In this document: positions 11,740-24,775 of the stretch, one piece after another
Layout: each line of letters begins with the position of its first letter
Position numbering within the stretch: the first letter of the stretch is position 1
From: Apostichopus japonicus
Taxonomy: Eukaryota; Echinodermata; Holothuroidea; Aspidochirotida; Stichopodidae
DNA length: 64,000 nt
Direction of reading: 5' to 3'
Assembly: GCF_037975245.1 (NCBI RefSeq)
Contig: NC_092576.1
Location: 820,501 to 884,500 of the forward strand
Program-made: the position numbers and the translations under genes
The notes under the pieces: model-generated
What the model saw: the letters and a program-made list of their open reading frames with translations, nothing else
Databases searched by the model: none
What the model was told of the DNA's origin: nothing

Positions 11740-12573
11740 GTAAGCCTTTGTTGTTAACGATGCAGAAATCTTAATGGTAACCAAGACATGTCGTTAAAAT
11801 ATTCTCTTTTTTGGGGAGGGGGGGAGGGCAAAAATTAAAAGACTAAGCAATATCGACGGCTTTAATATTATTTTCAATATTCTGTAATTGCTGTGATTTT
11901 GACATGACAGTGACTACACATATTATCTTTTATCTTAGCATCAGTTAATTTGTACAACAAAATCTGACGCATGCACGCATAGTTTCACAGAGAGTAGTGA
12001 GATCAACATTAGCCTTAAAATTTTCGTAGTTGCTTCCATTTTTTGGTTATATAGCATTACTTTCTTATTCATTTCAATCGAAGGCGTGTATTAAAATAAA
12101 CTTACAACTTGCGATGTAAGAACTGGCTTTTTACAGAAGTATATAAGGTAAGTGGGAAAAACAATACTGAGAACACTTCTGTTGATAGGGGTAAAAAAAA
12201 TATTTGTTTAGTTTATAGTTTCGTCCGTATGTTTTATCCAATTTTATTGCACAGGTTGAAGTATAGATATAATTACAGTTTAAACATTGCAACAGACTAC
12301 GGTAGTTAAAACATTGTGTTCTAAAGCGTCATTTTCATTTCTGTTGAAAGATTTCACACTAAAAGTTATGCCGCTAATCCTTTGTTACTTCATTCCATTG
12401 ATATTCTAGTGACCATGTTTGCCTACTTACATACAATCCTACGTAGCTGAATATGTTATGTAACATATTTGTTAAATATCTTTACTGAGGTAAGGATCGC
12501 ATTTTCTGTAGGACTTTTCCGTAAAACAAAATCTTATTTTAGATTTGACGTATTTTACCCGTTTTGTGATCAG

Positions 12574-12904
12574 TGCCTCCAAGATTATTTCAACTGATGG
12601 TTGATGGTATGAACGTCACCGATGGTGAACATTACTTTGTTGAAGAAGGCCAGATGTCAAATATCTCCTGCTATATCCTGGAATCAAGACCGTTGAATAA
12701 TATTCACTGGAGGATTGAAAACAGAAAATTACCCACCGAGTGTAAAGTTCGACATGAAGAATGACTCTGCTAACAACATAGTTTACGATACACAGTCGAC
12801 ACTTCAATTGCATCCAACATCCGTTAATGGAACCATAACATGTATTCGAATCGTAGAGGGTATTTTAATTCAAGAAAACAATGGGATCCATCTTCATACT
12901 TTTG
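12574..12904 (+). CDS. Receptor Ig domain 3 exon (frameshifted)
   Basis: Preceded by a GATCAG acceptor and followed by GTAAGC, again phase 1/phase 1. It reads PPRLFQLMVDGMNVTDGEHY, then SNISCYILES (cysteine 1) and NNIHWRIENRKLP (core tryptophan). One extra base near 12733-12737 moves the frame to PSVKFDMKNDSANNIVYD and TLQLHPTSVNGTITCIRI (cysteine 2). The PPRLF..VDG start and LHP.(S/T).NGT(I/L)(T/S)C end are the same as in Ig domain 2, so the two exons are duplicates of one another. This is the second of three Ig exons with a single-base break. Confidence 0.72.
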
Positions 12905-13358
12905 GTAAGCTTAAACCACTTATCCATTCGTTCGTTAACATTTGACGAAACTAATGAGAGGAATTTAATTCATATAACAACAACAAAAATGCCAAGACAA
13001 ATGTCAGACTCTTTTTCTTTCTTTGCTATAATATAATTTAAATAATGCAATCTTAACAATCAGGCAAAAACAATTAAACGGTAAAGTTATTATAAATTTA
13101 AGAGACAATGTTAACTGCAAGACTGTTTATACGCTTTTACGTTTTGGTATCACTATAGGCCAGATACCAACTATAGGCTCACTGTACACATAACAGTATA
13201 TACTTTATATACTTTACCATCAGCTGTCTTGTTATCAAGTATCCTAAGCAATAATAGAGAGAACATTTCAAACCAGTTACACTTAATAACATTAGTGCAA
13301 AATACTGAGTTTGTATGTGTATAATACTAATTCCAGTCAGTTTTTGTTTCCTTTTCAG

Positions 13359-13481
13359 TAAAAGATAAAACACAATTCTCATCTGTAGAAGTCTCAATTG
13401 TAGAAAGAACATTACTGATTGCAATCATTAGCACCATTTGTTTCATTTTCGCGTCAACTCTCGCGTGTGTACTTAAAAGGG
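13359..13481 (+). CDS. Receptor transmembrane exon
   Basis: Between a CTTTTCAG acceptor and a GTAAGT donor, in phase with Ig exon 3 (phase 1 in, phase 1 out). It encodes a short acidic stalk (KDKTQFSSVEVSIVERT), then a hydrophobic span LLIAIISTICFIFASTLACV, then LKR, a basic stop-transfer end. This places the Ig domains outside and the following exons in the cytoplasm: a single-pass type I protein. Confidence 0.78.
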
Positions 13482-13772
13482 GTAAGTTCATTACAACATC
13501 GGGTAAAAAACATAAAAAACAATTATATTTACAAAAGCTTAATCGAATATTTTACGTTCGTAGAGATATACAAGAAGGACGTAACTACTGTTACATCTAC
13601 TGATAAACATTGTTCTTAATATTTTATCAAAAAGCTCTTTGTTCGAACGTGTTAATAAAGCTGCATAACATCTGCATTTTCATCGTAACGGCCATATTAC
13701 CGAAGTTGAGCTATTATAAGCGTTTATTTGCTATAATCGATGATCAATGCAGGTATAATTTTCTATTTACAG

Positions 13773-16131
13773 CGTTCTTGAGGAGAAGAACTTTTGCAGT
13801 ATCGTGAGTCTTTTTTACCATCTCATCATGTTTCAAACAGATTAATTTCAGATTTTGTTATGATACTTTCATCGACTAACTTCGATACTATCAATTACCT
13901 CCGATATCATTGCCAACCCTATTGAATAGAAGGAGTACATAGGAGCGATTTTAATGATGTGTCTTTTAAATATTGGATGTAGCTAGTTTAGCAATATTTA
14001 ATTATAACAATTAATGTTATTAAATTTTGTAGAATGATGTAACTTTATTATTTTAGTACCTGCAATATATCCACAACTCGAAGAAACAGCTTAGGAAAAT
14101 GACATACTGCTTTAAAAGAGGCGCATTTGTCTACAATTAACTAGAAATTCAATGATGGCGTTTTGTCATAGTAATAATCTCTTTTAGGTTTTCCCCTTTA
14201 TGGTGGCTATTACTGTTGTGAGTGACAAACTGTTAAGATAATTTTTATCAATTTTAGCCACTGTAATGCTGAAAGTAAAAGAGATATTTGTACAGAGGTT
14301 AAACCAATTAACCACCCGAGTTTAAAAACGTATAACTATTAAGATGTGATACTTTCTTTTGTACTCACGACAATCGTCTTTACTTCTATTTACACAGATC
14401 AATGCGTGATGATGGCACGTCTCGTGGAAATGACATGGCTCTGAATTCACTAGGTGATCTAAGTTAATAGTTTTCTTGCAATCTTGATCATAGATATAAG
14501 AATTTCAATATGCCACTAACACGATTATATTCACAAGTATGTTGTCCAACAGCAAACGGACAAGATACCAAACGGACAGTACCAAATTAGGAAAATAAAG
14601 GAAATTATTTAGTTAAATTTATTTAACGTCAGGCACTAGAAATATGTTGTAACTGGTCTCATTTTATATTTTCTTCTAGCAAGAGATGACGATCATGAAG
14701 ATCAAATTTGCGGGTAACATTTTCATTCTTCTCTGATGTTCTTTAACAACGTTTTATTATAAAACAAAATTAAGACAGTAATCTTTGCTAGCAAACATGT
14801 GTACACAGAGACACACAGTTAGTTAACATGTTATATATTTCTTACTTCTACAGTACTGCGGGTGCCTTACAAAGTGTCCCTCCTGGCTACTCAACCTACA
14901 TTGTTGCAGATGATGAGGACGGTAAGAAAGCATTTACTGATTGTAAAGAAAAGTAACATTTTGAGGCGACTTTAAGCTACATGCATTTTGTGAGCTATTG
15001 TTATAGTTTCCTGCAATTCTGCGTAACCATTCATTGTTGAATGCCTCGAATCAAGGGGACTAGAGAGTACTAAATTAGTAAGAGTAGGTCTTTATGTGAT
15101 AGTTCAGATTCCACTCTAATCGGGAATAAATCTTTCTTTCCTTCACAAGTTTCGTCCAGTTTCATTTTGTGGTTGTGTGTTTTTGTTTGGTTTAACCAAT
15201 GTAGCAAAGAGTGTTATTAGTCCATGTATATATTATTATTTCATTCATTCGAAATCAATTAAACGTTTTAAGGGATCTATATTTTCCTTCAGGTCAGATG
15301 AGATAATATTTGTTCTTCTTCTTTTTACTATGACGTTCTTAATAATATTTCTATAGTATATCAACATTACTACATAACACTATATAAAGCCTACCACCGT
15401 AGATATAAATATAGTAGGTTTATATGTGATTTTATTCTTATTTGATTTATGTTTGCCAGAGGAGCTAAAGACAGTCGAAACCACACTCAGGTATAAATAT
15501 TTTTTGTTTCTCATCATGACCCAAATTCGTAAAACTAATGCCTAATTTTTACAAATGCTCATGACGGTAACAAGCATGACCAAAATAAATACAAAGTTTC
15601 ATGAGTATCACGGTTACTCTAATCATTTGAATTCCCTTAATCGATCAAGAGATGTATTAAGAAAAGCTCACCTATCGATGTTAGTCATTATTGTTAGGAT
15701 AGACTCGATCATTTTCAAAAATTTAGAAGGGAAAAAAGAGAAACTGAAATAATTGAAGGAAAAATACACTCGACTTTAAGTTCTTTCGTTTAGCTGTTAA
15801 ATCAAATAAGCGTCCTATGAAATGTTGTTGAAAAAACACAGTGGAAGAAAGCTAAACTCTAAGGCTGTAGTTAGTACTGTCAATAAAATGTTTTTATTGA
15901 ATATTCGACAATAGCTTCGTGTGGGTTCGATTTAAATTGTACTTACAACTTAATCCGAATATGGATGATTTTTAAAGCTATGATTACTGACTTTACAATG
16001 ATTTTAAAACAACACCACAGTTAATTATTTCTAGGGCATTTGAACAGGAGTATATATTAAACTTTAATTCAATCAATTTAGTCGCAGACTTCCAGAAATA
16101 CCAAACCAAGATGGAGACGATGGCGAATACG
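13773..16131 (+). CDS. Receptor cytoplasmic juxtamembrane micro-exons
   Basis: A chain of very small exons whose phases match: 13773-13803 (FLRRRTFAVS), 14398-14453 (MRDDGTSRGNDMALNSL), 14680-14713 (RDDDHEDQIC), 14854-14921 (TAGALQSVPPGYSTYIVADD), 15460-15490 (EELKTVETTLR) and 16082-16131 (RRLPEIPNQDGDDGEY). Each has an AG acceptor and a GT donor, and the phase chain 1-2-1-2-1-2-1 is unbroken. Together they give a basic then acidic linker with tyrosines (PGYSTYIVADDED, DGEY) that could be phosphorylated. One more candidate exon at about 16214-16315 follows a TTTTCCAG acceptor, but its frame is uncertain. The introns between hold no recognised gene. Individual micro-exons are inferred from splice borders and phase, not from homology. 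Confidence 0.55.
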
Positions 16132-16807
16132 GTCAGTGGTTATAAATACGATGTATTCTTTAAGTTTTACTTTTGGTCAAGTTTCCAATTTAATAATTTT
16201 ATATGTTTTCCAGGAACCCTTTCCACTTTCGTTATGCTTTTTTTAAATCACAAATCCACAGTTCTCTCAACCGAAAGCAGAAACTCGGCTATCATCGTCA
16301 TAATGAACATGTGCGGTATGAATATTTATGATAAACAAGTAACCTAAAGCCTAATAATTTCTTAAGGAGTCAGAGTATGTTTGATTTTTTATTATAATGT
16401 ACAATGTGATGTAATATATTGCTTTCTTGCCTTAAACAAAATCATCATACAATATATCGTTAATGTAACTATGATTTTGCCAGATTGTAATTGAAAAACT
16501 ATAGTTGGGCAATATAAAGTTATTACCATGTAACGGCATAGAGTACTTAGTAATCAATCGTAAGTAGCTTTATGATGTAATCAGTAATTCAAAGTGTCTG
16601 TGTTTTGTATGAAGGAATTATAATGAATACTATCCCACATCCCAAAGCTTAGTACTATCCCTTTGGGATCACCATAACCATAGTCAATATATTTTGGGTT
16701 AAGCATAGGATATGCAGCTTTGGTTCGCTAGTTGTTATATGTCTCGTTGTGCTGCCCTATTATGGTCGGTGTTTGAAATATTGATCGACACTTTCTCATT
16801 GCGATAG

Positions 16808-16975
16808 CATATTACTCGGAGACTAAGCCAATGGAATCAGGAAGGAGTGTTTATCAACTCCACGACGTCTGCGTTCTTATGAGCCTTAAGGTTGGGGAAT
16901 TATACAAACGTTGGACAGGAATACTTAACTACGATAATAATCGAAGTAAATCCGTAGTTATCACTACAGCGTCAG
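16808..16975 (+). CDS. Receptor atypical kinase N-lobe exon (glycine loop region)
   Basis: Acceptor GCGATAG, donor GTGAAG; phase 1 in and out. It encodes YYSETKPMESGRSVYQLHDV, then LMSLKVGELYKRWTGILN and a segment SKSVVITTAS. The position and spacing match the glycine-rich loop and beta-3 strand of a tyrosine-kinase-type domain. The loop is poor in glycine, and the VAIK-type lysine is a threonine (VVIT). That would remove the usual ATP-phosphate contact, so the domain is probably a pseudokinase or an atypical kinase. The family assignment rests mainly on this exon together with the next two. Confidence 0.62.
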
Positions 16976-17222
16976 GTGAAGCATATATACTTAACTATTG
17001 TGAATTAATTATTATTTACTAAGATCTACACTATATTCTTAATAACTACATTTTGTTGTCAAATCATGTGCTGCATTTCTTCGCATTCTGTAAATCATAT
17101 TATATTTCAATCCTTAAGTATATTTCAATAACGGGTTGGATTACTCGGATTAGTAGTTCATTAAAGCAATGGTTACGTTCATCCTAGAAGAATTGTTCAC
17201 AACTTCCATGATTTGTACACAG

Positions 17223-17333
17223 AAATCGACACGTCTAGTGCTCTCCATTGGAACTACCATGTACGACGCCTTCTAGAGCTCCCAGAAAATGCCGAGAACA
17301 TTGTCAGGACGGAGGGTATATACATGGATGGAG
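17223..17333 (+). CDS. Receptor kinase exon, alpha-C helix region
   Basis: Acceptor TTGTACACAG, donor GTATGG; 111 nt, phase 1 at both ends. It encodes IDTSSALHWNYHVRRLLELP and ENAENIVRTEGIYMDG, the typical helix C to beta-4 pattern (W..(Y/F)V..L.(E)LP.N..NIV...G). There is no clear alpha-C glutamate at the usual salt-bridge position, in keeping with the missing beta-3 lysine. Confidence 0.65.
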
Positions 17334-18096
17334 GTATGGACGCTTTCAACGCTAATCCAGATGACGAATTAGTGAATTAATTATTTTAATCAGCCGTTAT
17401 GTATGTTTACGTCTATGATAAAATTCACCGTGACAGACCAAGTACATATAACTTAGTCCAACAGTTAAATGAGGGCAGATACAGTACCTCTCTCTTGCAA
17501 GCTTTTTGTCAATTTAACGCTATTTTTGAAAATAACGCTATTTTTTACATTAAGTTACAGTAACTAGAGACAGGCAGACGAAGTCTAGAAAGGAATGTGG
17601 CTGATAGAAAAGAATGTTTCAAAAATTAGTGTGTAATTATAGAGTAAGAAAATACTTCAATAACTATTTAGTCTTGGAAAGCATGCATCGAACAAAAGTG
17701 GACATGGTGAAAACATGGTAAACACACACACACATAATAATATTCTTCCAATATATTTTCTTATACCGACAAATAACATGAACAAATATCCCTCTTAATT
17801 GCACAGAACAAGTAAAATCACTATAATTAATCACAATCTATAGAAACATGACCAACTCAGCACATGTATGTATAAAGAACATTCTCGTGTCTTAAGAAAA
17901 CTATTCCTATCGGAAAATTTATTTAAAAATCAAATTCGCTTTCATAGGCGTCATGGAATACCTTAACATAGAAACCCTCCAAAAAATAAATAAAGAAATC
18001 AATATTTGTAAATATTATCAACATTAAATCCTTTTTATACCATGATCGTGTTGCCTTGTGAATTTATGGGTCAATAATTTATCATGCGGTACTTAG

Positions 18097-18248
18097 GTCA
18101 AATTTACTTGCTGCAAGAACACATGGTATGCCGAACCTTGCAAGATTTTATGGAAGACGGATGCCCAGGAATGAGTTGGACAGAATTGATGGCAAAGAAC
18201 TCTGTCATGGATATCCTGAAAGGAATGGATTTAATTCATTCATACGGG
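18097..18248 (+). CDS. Receptor kinase exon, hinge and alpha-E helix
   Basis: Starts after GGTACTTAG (phase 1 in) and ends before GTAAAG in phase 0. It encodes IYLLQEHMVCRTLQDFMEDG, the beta-5/hinge pattern of protein kinases, then MAKNSVMDILKGMDLIHSYG, the helix alpha-E ending just before where HRD would begin. The exon carrying HRD and DFG is not found in the next 2 kb. A kinase helix alpha-G exon does exist at 32405-32495, beyond the foldback element. Confidence 0.72.
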
Positions 18249-20446
18249 GTAAAGTTACGTGCTACTTTTTTTTACGTTGTATTTCATATTTATCGACGAA
18301 TGCAATGATCTTCATAACACATCTCCTGTTTAAAGTTGTCTATTTGTTTTGTTGGCGTAGAAGGAAATTCCTATCATGGCGTATATTCCTGCCCTATACT
18401 AATAAGGCACACGTCCAACCCGAACATATATGCCAGACAGACGGGTCCAAACATATTAGATACATCTTCTGATCAAGCTTCTGCTCCGCCTGGCCTAGCT
18501 AACTTGATCCGCCCTTTGTATTAGCGATTTTGCCGATTTCTGATCTCCCATCAGATATGACCCCGCGGGGTCATGCAATTCCATTGGAGTTCCCTGTACC
18601 GTACTGTAATGTATACAAAGTTTGCATACAAGAATAATACTAGCAGCGCGTCTGTACAGTATAAGCCTAGCTTACTCAGTACTAGTATCGCGAAAGGTTT
18701 TTTTACTCGACAGTTCTTAAAGTTCAATACAAAATGATGATACTGTGTTAGTTTCACAGTAATTTCTCATTCTTTCAATAATAAAGGAGGACTTTCAGCA
18801 AAGTATAAATATTCATCAAAGAGAGTGATAGTTCACTCACAAGTCGTTATTAACAAATTCCTGTTGTGATACTCCAAGGAACTTGAGTATGAAACGCCGA
18901 GATTATGCTGTTTGCTCTTGGAACTGACCTTACAAACACTGGATATATATATTTACTTAATTCCCGATATCGAATATTTGAATCCGGGCAGATTCCGGCA
19001 GAAACTGTCTGCTACCGCGAATAGAGAATATCAGAGATAAATATCCTACTGGCGTAGGAAGGTATTTTTGTCAAGGAGGGGGGGGGGGGGGAGGCTAATG
19101 CATGATGAATTGTGATCGCTGACCTGGGGGCGGGGTTTTAAAAATTTCCAAGGGGGAGGGGGCACTAACTCCCCGTTGGAAAATTTTGGAACAATTACAG
19201 GCCATCAGATGCTGTTTAGTGCCACAACTTTTTTTCACAATTCCTAATTTACTTTACTAATCTTGCGTGCAGTTGCCAGGCGTGTACGTGCTATACGTGA
19301 TGTGCATGAACTACGGAGTAGCGGCGATGGTGTATGGTGTACTATGTCAATATGTATGCCTGACCTACCGTACATGAACAAAAAAACGGAGTTCTGTACA
19401 CACTGTACCGTATAAGCTAGCACAACCTAAGCATGCAGCACGTTGGTCTGGACGAGGTTTGATCCTGACTTATTTTGACGGTATGCCCAAACGCTAGCTA
19501 ATTTCCAGCGGAGATAGTGATTCCCAATAATCGCAGTACTGAACAGTCTGAACAATGGTGAAAGACTACGTTCTGAATTTCAGGAAAAAAAATCAAAAAT
19601 GAAAGGGGTTCTTACCCTCGACGACTAGTTTTCAGGTGGGGGGTCGGATTAGCATAACCAACTTGTTAAAAAAAAATCGTGACTGAAAAACAGGAAATTC
19701 TTTAGTACCCTTTACCAAGTAATCGTCGATTAAAGTAGCAAGGAAAAATAATCAGTTTCACTTTTACTTAACCGCAGCTAATAATTTGATTAATAAAGCT
19801 ATCTCCAGTAGCATATATTAGTTTGCATTTACCTGCAATGAAGGTGTACCGACTGTATTTAAATTTCATGTATACTGACTGTATGTACATTCACTACAAA
19901 GCATCAGGAGCCTGGGATGCCAGTTAGTTGCTTTTACCTCCATGGTTGTACCAGGTAGCTGCTACCGCGAGGAGGTTCTACAAGGAGAGCCGCCTAGATT
20001 GCACAAGCTTCACAATGTATTTACACTTTATTGATTACACACAATAGATCCAAGCATATCGAGCTGGAGATTTGATCTTGTAGTCAGCAGGGAGAAAATC
20101 AATAAATTAACTGTGACAATCTGCTACCAGATATGAGGGATATGATATGAGGGGTAGTGATGTCACTGAGCTTGGCTACCTCTTGCCCCAGATTTCATAG
20201 CGGCAAAGATTAGCATTATTACAATTATTTGGAATATACCATAATCTTTTCTGTTTGTTAATTGTTTTCAAGAGAAACAACCGATCTAATTACGAACTAT
20301 TCGTATTTTAGCATCTACATCCAGGGTTGTCAAGACGTAAAATTCTGGTGAGTAGGGCAGGGATCTGCAAATTATACGATTTCTGTCTGTCTGAAGACGT
20401 AACAATCATCGTTCGTTTGATTATATCAATGGTAAGGATAAATGTC
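18249..20446. other. Intron or gene-flanking DNA without recognised gene
   Basis: Expected site of the HRD/DFG kinase exons, but none is recognised. An acceptor-like GTTGGCGTAG at about 18351-18360 leads into an open frame (GNSYHGVYSCPILIRHTSNP, stop near 18524) that does not match a kinase. A G-rich block lies at 19076-19165 with a G homopolymer. Nothing else stands out. Confidence 0.45.
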
Positions 20447-21211
20447 AGGCGCGTATCCAGGATTTTCTAACCCGGGGGCGCGAATTACTATCTAAGCGGA
20501 GCGCCACCATCGGTTGGCGCGGAGCGTACAAGAAAATTTCTGGTTTTGATACCCCCCAGATCACCGGAAATGGCACTTCTCGGGCTTGAAAATGACCAAC
20601 CAGATGTACACTTTTGCCTGAGAACCGCAGTATTTCCCAAAAGTTTTTTTTTTTCCATCCATAACCTTTTTGAAGATTGTCACCAGTCACACATCATGTT
20701 CGACCTCATTGCATGTCCTATGGATCATTGCTTTTGTAGGTGATTCTACGTCACGGCCCACAATATCCGAAAGCCCCACTTTTCAAGGTTTTAAGCCCAT
20801 TATTTGTTGAGAATTTGAAAATTCACATTTCTCGTGAATAAAATCATTTCAGAACATACCCATATTGTTGCACAAAATTCAATCTATGGACAACCAATAT
20901 AGAAAAACCTCCTTCAACCCCTAACAGACAGGTCAAAATTGCACGAGTGGAGGAAAGTATGATGAAGAATGTTTGTGAGGAAATTTTCGAAAATTCCGAC
21001 ACAGTTAATTTATTGGTGCACAAATATTAAAACCTGTTATAATGGCTATTATAAAACTGTGTTGAAGGAAATGAAAAATAGCAGATATTTCCGATATCAG
21101 GTATATCGAAACCGAACACTACACACATAGGCGTAGGTCCCGTAGGAGGCGGGGCCTGCAGACCCCCCCCCCCCCCGCAACCAAATTTCCCCCATTTTTT
21201 CTGGCACCTAT
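20447..21211 (+). repeat. Interspersed repeat R1, copy 2, left half
   Basis: Starts with the same CAGGCGCGTATCCAGGATTT as copy 1 and follows it closely to ACACTACACACATAGGCGTA, but without the hAT-like MITE. It ends at the left terminus of the foldback element; its continuation resumes at 30497. Confidence 0.8.
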
Positions 21212-24033
21212 ACTCTAAAAACTGTTGGGCAAAACTGGTTGAGCAAACAAAGCATTGCCCAATGTGAGTCAATATTAACCAACAACTGAGTAAAAGAAAT
21301 TACACAACTGATATGGGTAAACTTTGTTGTGCAAAAATTAAGATGTAGTTTATTGTTACTTTCTGTTGGGCAAACAAGCTTGATTTGCCCAATGTTGTGC
21401 AAAAACCAGCATTTTTGCGCCATTACTATACTGGTACTCTGCGCGATGTGCATGCATCATGGGTAGATCGTATATAGTGAACGTGTTAAAACTTACACAA
21501 TGGCTGACGAATTTGTTAGCGCAGTACTCAAGAGGTGGGAAATGCCAGAGTTATGTGCTACATTTGAAGGTGAGCGTAAAGAAAAACAATCCTCTGCTTG
21601 GTGTGTGCATCGAACACTGCGATCTCTACATATCAGTGGTATCAAATGATCGTTCGTTCTCTCGGTGCTACATGTAGGCTATACCAGGCATACGTAAAGG
21701 CTACTAATACTAATTGTATTTCCAGCATAGTTGTATTACGTTAGGCTAGCTTGTAGTGAAGCGATTGACAGGCGCCACAGGCGTGTAACTAGGCCTAAGT
21801 TACTCACATTGTATTAACGTTGCGAACGCCTGTGTAATGCAGATCCTTGTCAACTTACGGTAAGCTATGCGTAAGCACCAGGTCTCTCTAGCCTATATCT
21901 TGGCCAGACAAGGTTTCATTGTAGCGCATTTTCGTTGTAAATCATAAATTGTACTCCCTTTTTTTCTTTTAAGTTTTATACGGCAAATGACCACATGAAC
22001 CCTTATTAGCTTAACGTTAGACCTAGCCTGTCATAACTTAGGCCTAATGTTAGACTTACAAGTACGTTGTTCATGCTAGAAGTAGTACGTACATACAGTA
22101 GTATAATAGTGGACCCTTCGAAGTTCGAACACTTTAGCACTAAAATGCTCCAGAATTGTATCTGTTCACACTTCTTTTAAAATGATACTATCGATGGCAG
22201 AAGAAACATTCTCGTTAGAAAAAAAGTCGCTTCATAGGTTTCGTCAAATTGATACTATTGTATTGTGCCATGGTGAAATTATGCATTCGTAAGGGGTGTC
22301 CGAACTTCGAGGGTTTTTCAAACTTCAAAGTAGCCTAAGTTAGGCCTGGCATTTAATGAGTTCTAGGCTATAATAATATTAGTATAGCATAGAACATCAG
22401 CGCTAGTAATGTTATAGGCCTATAATGCTGTTTGCATATTTTTCTCTTTCTTACAGGTAGAACAGCACTTCGAATTATTACAAAAACCAACTGCCAACAA
22501 ATTATACAACAGAGTGGGATATTTGACAATGGACATTTTGTGCTATACAGGCGATCATCCCAAACTGGCCGAACTTTTTGCATTTAGAGAAGACGTTGGA
22601 TGCACTGACTGATGGTAAGCCAAATTTATTGTATAGTCATGGCCTGTGAATTCATAGCTAGCTTCATTCAGAGCTAATGCCATGACAATATAGTTTCTCT
22701 TTCCAGTATGTCTGTAAAAGATGGGTCAATATTTGGATTAACCTTCAAAATATGTTTTTGGTGGTTTGTTACTTTTAAAAATCTATCAAAATCAACTGAT
22801 CTGAAAGGACCAAATCAGCTGGTTAATGTCAAATGGTGGCTTCTGAACCTTTCTGCAAACTGTCTCCAAACATTGCACTCAATATGATTAATTGGCTACT
22901 ATTTTATTTGTAGTCGCGTTCGGGTTTGTGTGTGGTTGAAGTGAGACCAAGCCCTGTTATAATATTAACTCAATGACAGTCACTTGGACATGTATCAGTG
23001 TTGTTTGTAGGTTCCACATAGGGTTTGAATAATTCCTGTTGATTTCTCAACAAGTGAAATGTTTTTTTGTCAGCAGGAGTAATGACTGAAAACCTCATTA
23101 TTAGCCTTGTTTACTCATTAATGCTCAATTGAATATAATATTTGGATTAATTCTACTGTCGATAAGCACAAACTTGAAAATGGCCAATGAGATGGATTCC
23201 TTATGTGTATACTTTTCTAATGCTGAGGAAAAGAAATTAGCTTGTTGTGTTGTGTACTTTTCTCAAGATGTTTTATGAGCAGGAAGATTAAACATGTTAA
23301 AACGTCTAGAAGTTGATTTTTCCAAAAATCTTTGGACAATTGTATTCAGATTTTAGTACGACTGTGTCAATGAAAGGTTAGCACATACTATGGGCTTTTT
23401 CATTTTTTTCCTTCAAAATCTTATAAAATTTGGCTTGAAATTAGTGTGTAGGGTAGGTAATTAAGTCTTCTAATACAAATGTGTAGGTCCCCTATGAGTA
23501 CACATGCCACATTAACTTTCATGTTGCTGTTATTAATGTGTATGAGCATAAAGTTGTGGAGCACATTTAGGGCGGTGTAGATCCCTTGAATTTTATCGTC
23601 AGTCCTTGAAGTTTTATATGGTCAGACTATAGTGTGCCTTATTAATGTTTTTGTCGTTTATACCTGCAAGCATTCTCATTTCTTGCCTTAATATCTTTTA
23701 CAGATGAAAAGAAGAACTTAGCTTTCTTTCTGTTGCCATTGCTTTTTCGAGGACGGGCAAAGGAAAGCGGATCTACTACGGTGACTAGTTGCCTTCAAGC
23801 ATTCATAGACGATCAGCCAGTAAGCAAAATCATTAATTATATATATATATATATTTTTTGGTATTATTTTGGTGGTGCACCTTTTGGTCCATACCAGCTC
23901 AGCTGAAAGTTCGTTTAACCTCATAAACTTGGTGTGTTGTTGTTTATCGTGAGCAGAAGAATGCTACTTATTGTGCTAGTGGTCAAAGGTCATTTGAGGT
24001 TAACAAGGGCCAAACACTTAAAACCTTGTAAAT
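21212..24033 (+). repeat. Foldback element, left arm
   Basis: Inverted-repeat partner of 27978-30496. Matching landmarks include GCCATTACTATACTGGTACT (left, ~21419) and its counterpart near 30270, and the block ending AAAACCTTGTAAAT at 24033, which mirrors ATTTACAAGGTTTT at 27978. Differences are scattered substitutions and small indels. Confidence 0.85.
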
Positions 24034-24775
24034 TAGATGAATCTCATATGTGATGCATATAGGTTTGCCAACACGAGTCCATGAATCCCATGGATTATAG
24101 TAGAGGTCAGAGGTCATTAGAAGCCACCAGGGCAATTTTTTCTAATTACACTAGTGATGAAATGGGGGAAGGTTCAATAAATTTCATCGTCGGTATGTAA
24201 ACCCTGGTCATAATAATGAAGTGATCCGGTACTTGATAGTGCAAGGGAAAGGTCATTTGACATTAATGGGGTGGGCGTTACACTTTGAAAACCTTGTCAA
24301 GATGACTATGTTGACTTTCCTGACCTGTTTTTTTTAATTAATTATTCTGGTCCACAGTATCATAGCATTGTGCAGAAGTCTTAAAACTCTGTCTATCCAC
24401 CTGTTTTTGTTACATTTTATTTGCAACTCAAGGAGTTTATTTTCTTTAATTTGCAGTCGGTGACAAGTGTTAGAGGACTACTGCAAGACAATATCGAAGG
24501 ATGAGCGACCACAGCCATTCATTCTGTGCTCAGGAGAGAGCAAAGGTTCCCCTCAGCATTTTTTTTGTGATAATTGAGAGACATCCATTAATCAGTCCTC
24601 ACTCCTACCGGCAGTAGACTATTTGTTTTAAAGTCATTATGTGTTGGACATCAACTTCCAAACTCAATGTAAGGGGGTTTGGGAGTTTTTCCATGCTGAG
24701 GTATATGAACTTGGTTTTATCAAAAGTCGTTCACTGAGTGCCTTTGGAGCCTTCGTAGCAAACAGAAGTGTTTAA
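21500..24775 (+). pseudogene. SAMD3-like (SAM-domain) gene copy, left arm, broken
   Basis: Four exon-like blocks with splice borders. Exon 1 (21500-21569) is MADEFVSAVLKRWEMPELCA then TFEG, followed by GTGAGC; this is the start of a SAM-type helical domain. Exon 2 (22457-22614) reads NWPNFLHLEKTLDALTD in its final third, but its frame is interrupted upstream. Exon 3 (23704-23819) is open: DEKKNLAFFLLPLLFRGRAK, ending QAFIDDQP at GTAAGC. Exon 4 (24457-24775) has SVTSVRGLLQDNIEG, then in another frame DERPQPFILCSGESKG, and further on AVDYLF, LDINF and QTQCKGVWEFFHAEVYEL. This order resembles the uncharacterised SAMD3-like proteins of animals. Exon 4 contains at least one frameshift and in-frame stops, so this copy is not functional. 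The family call is from memory of the pattern. Confidence 0.55.
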
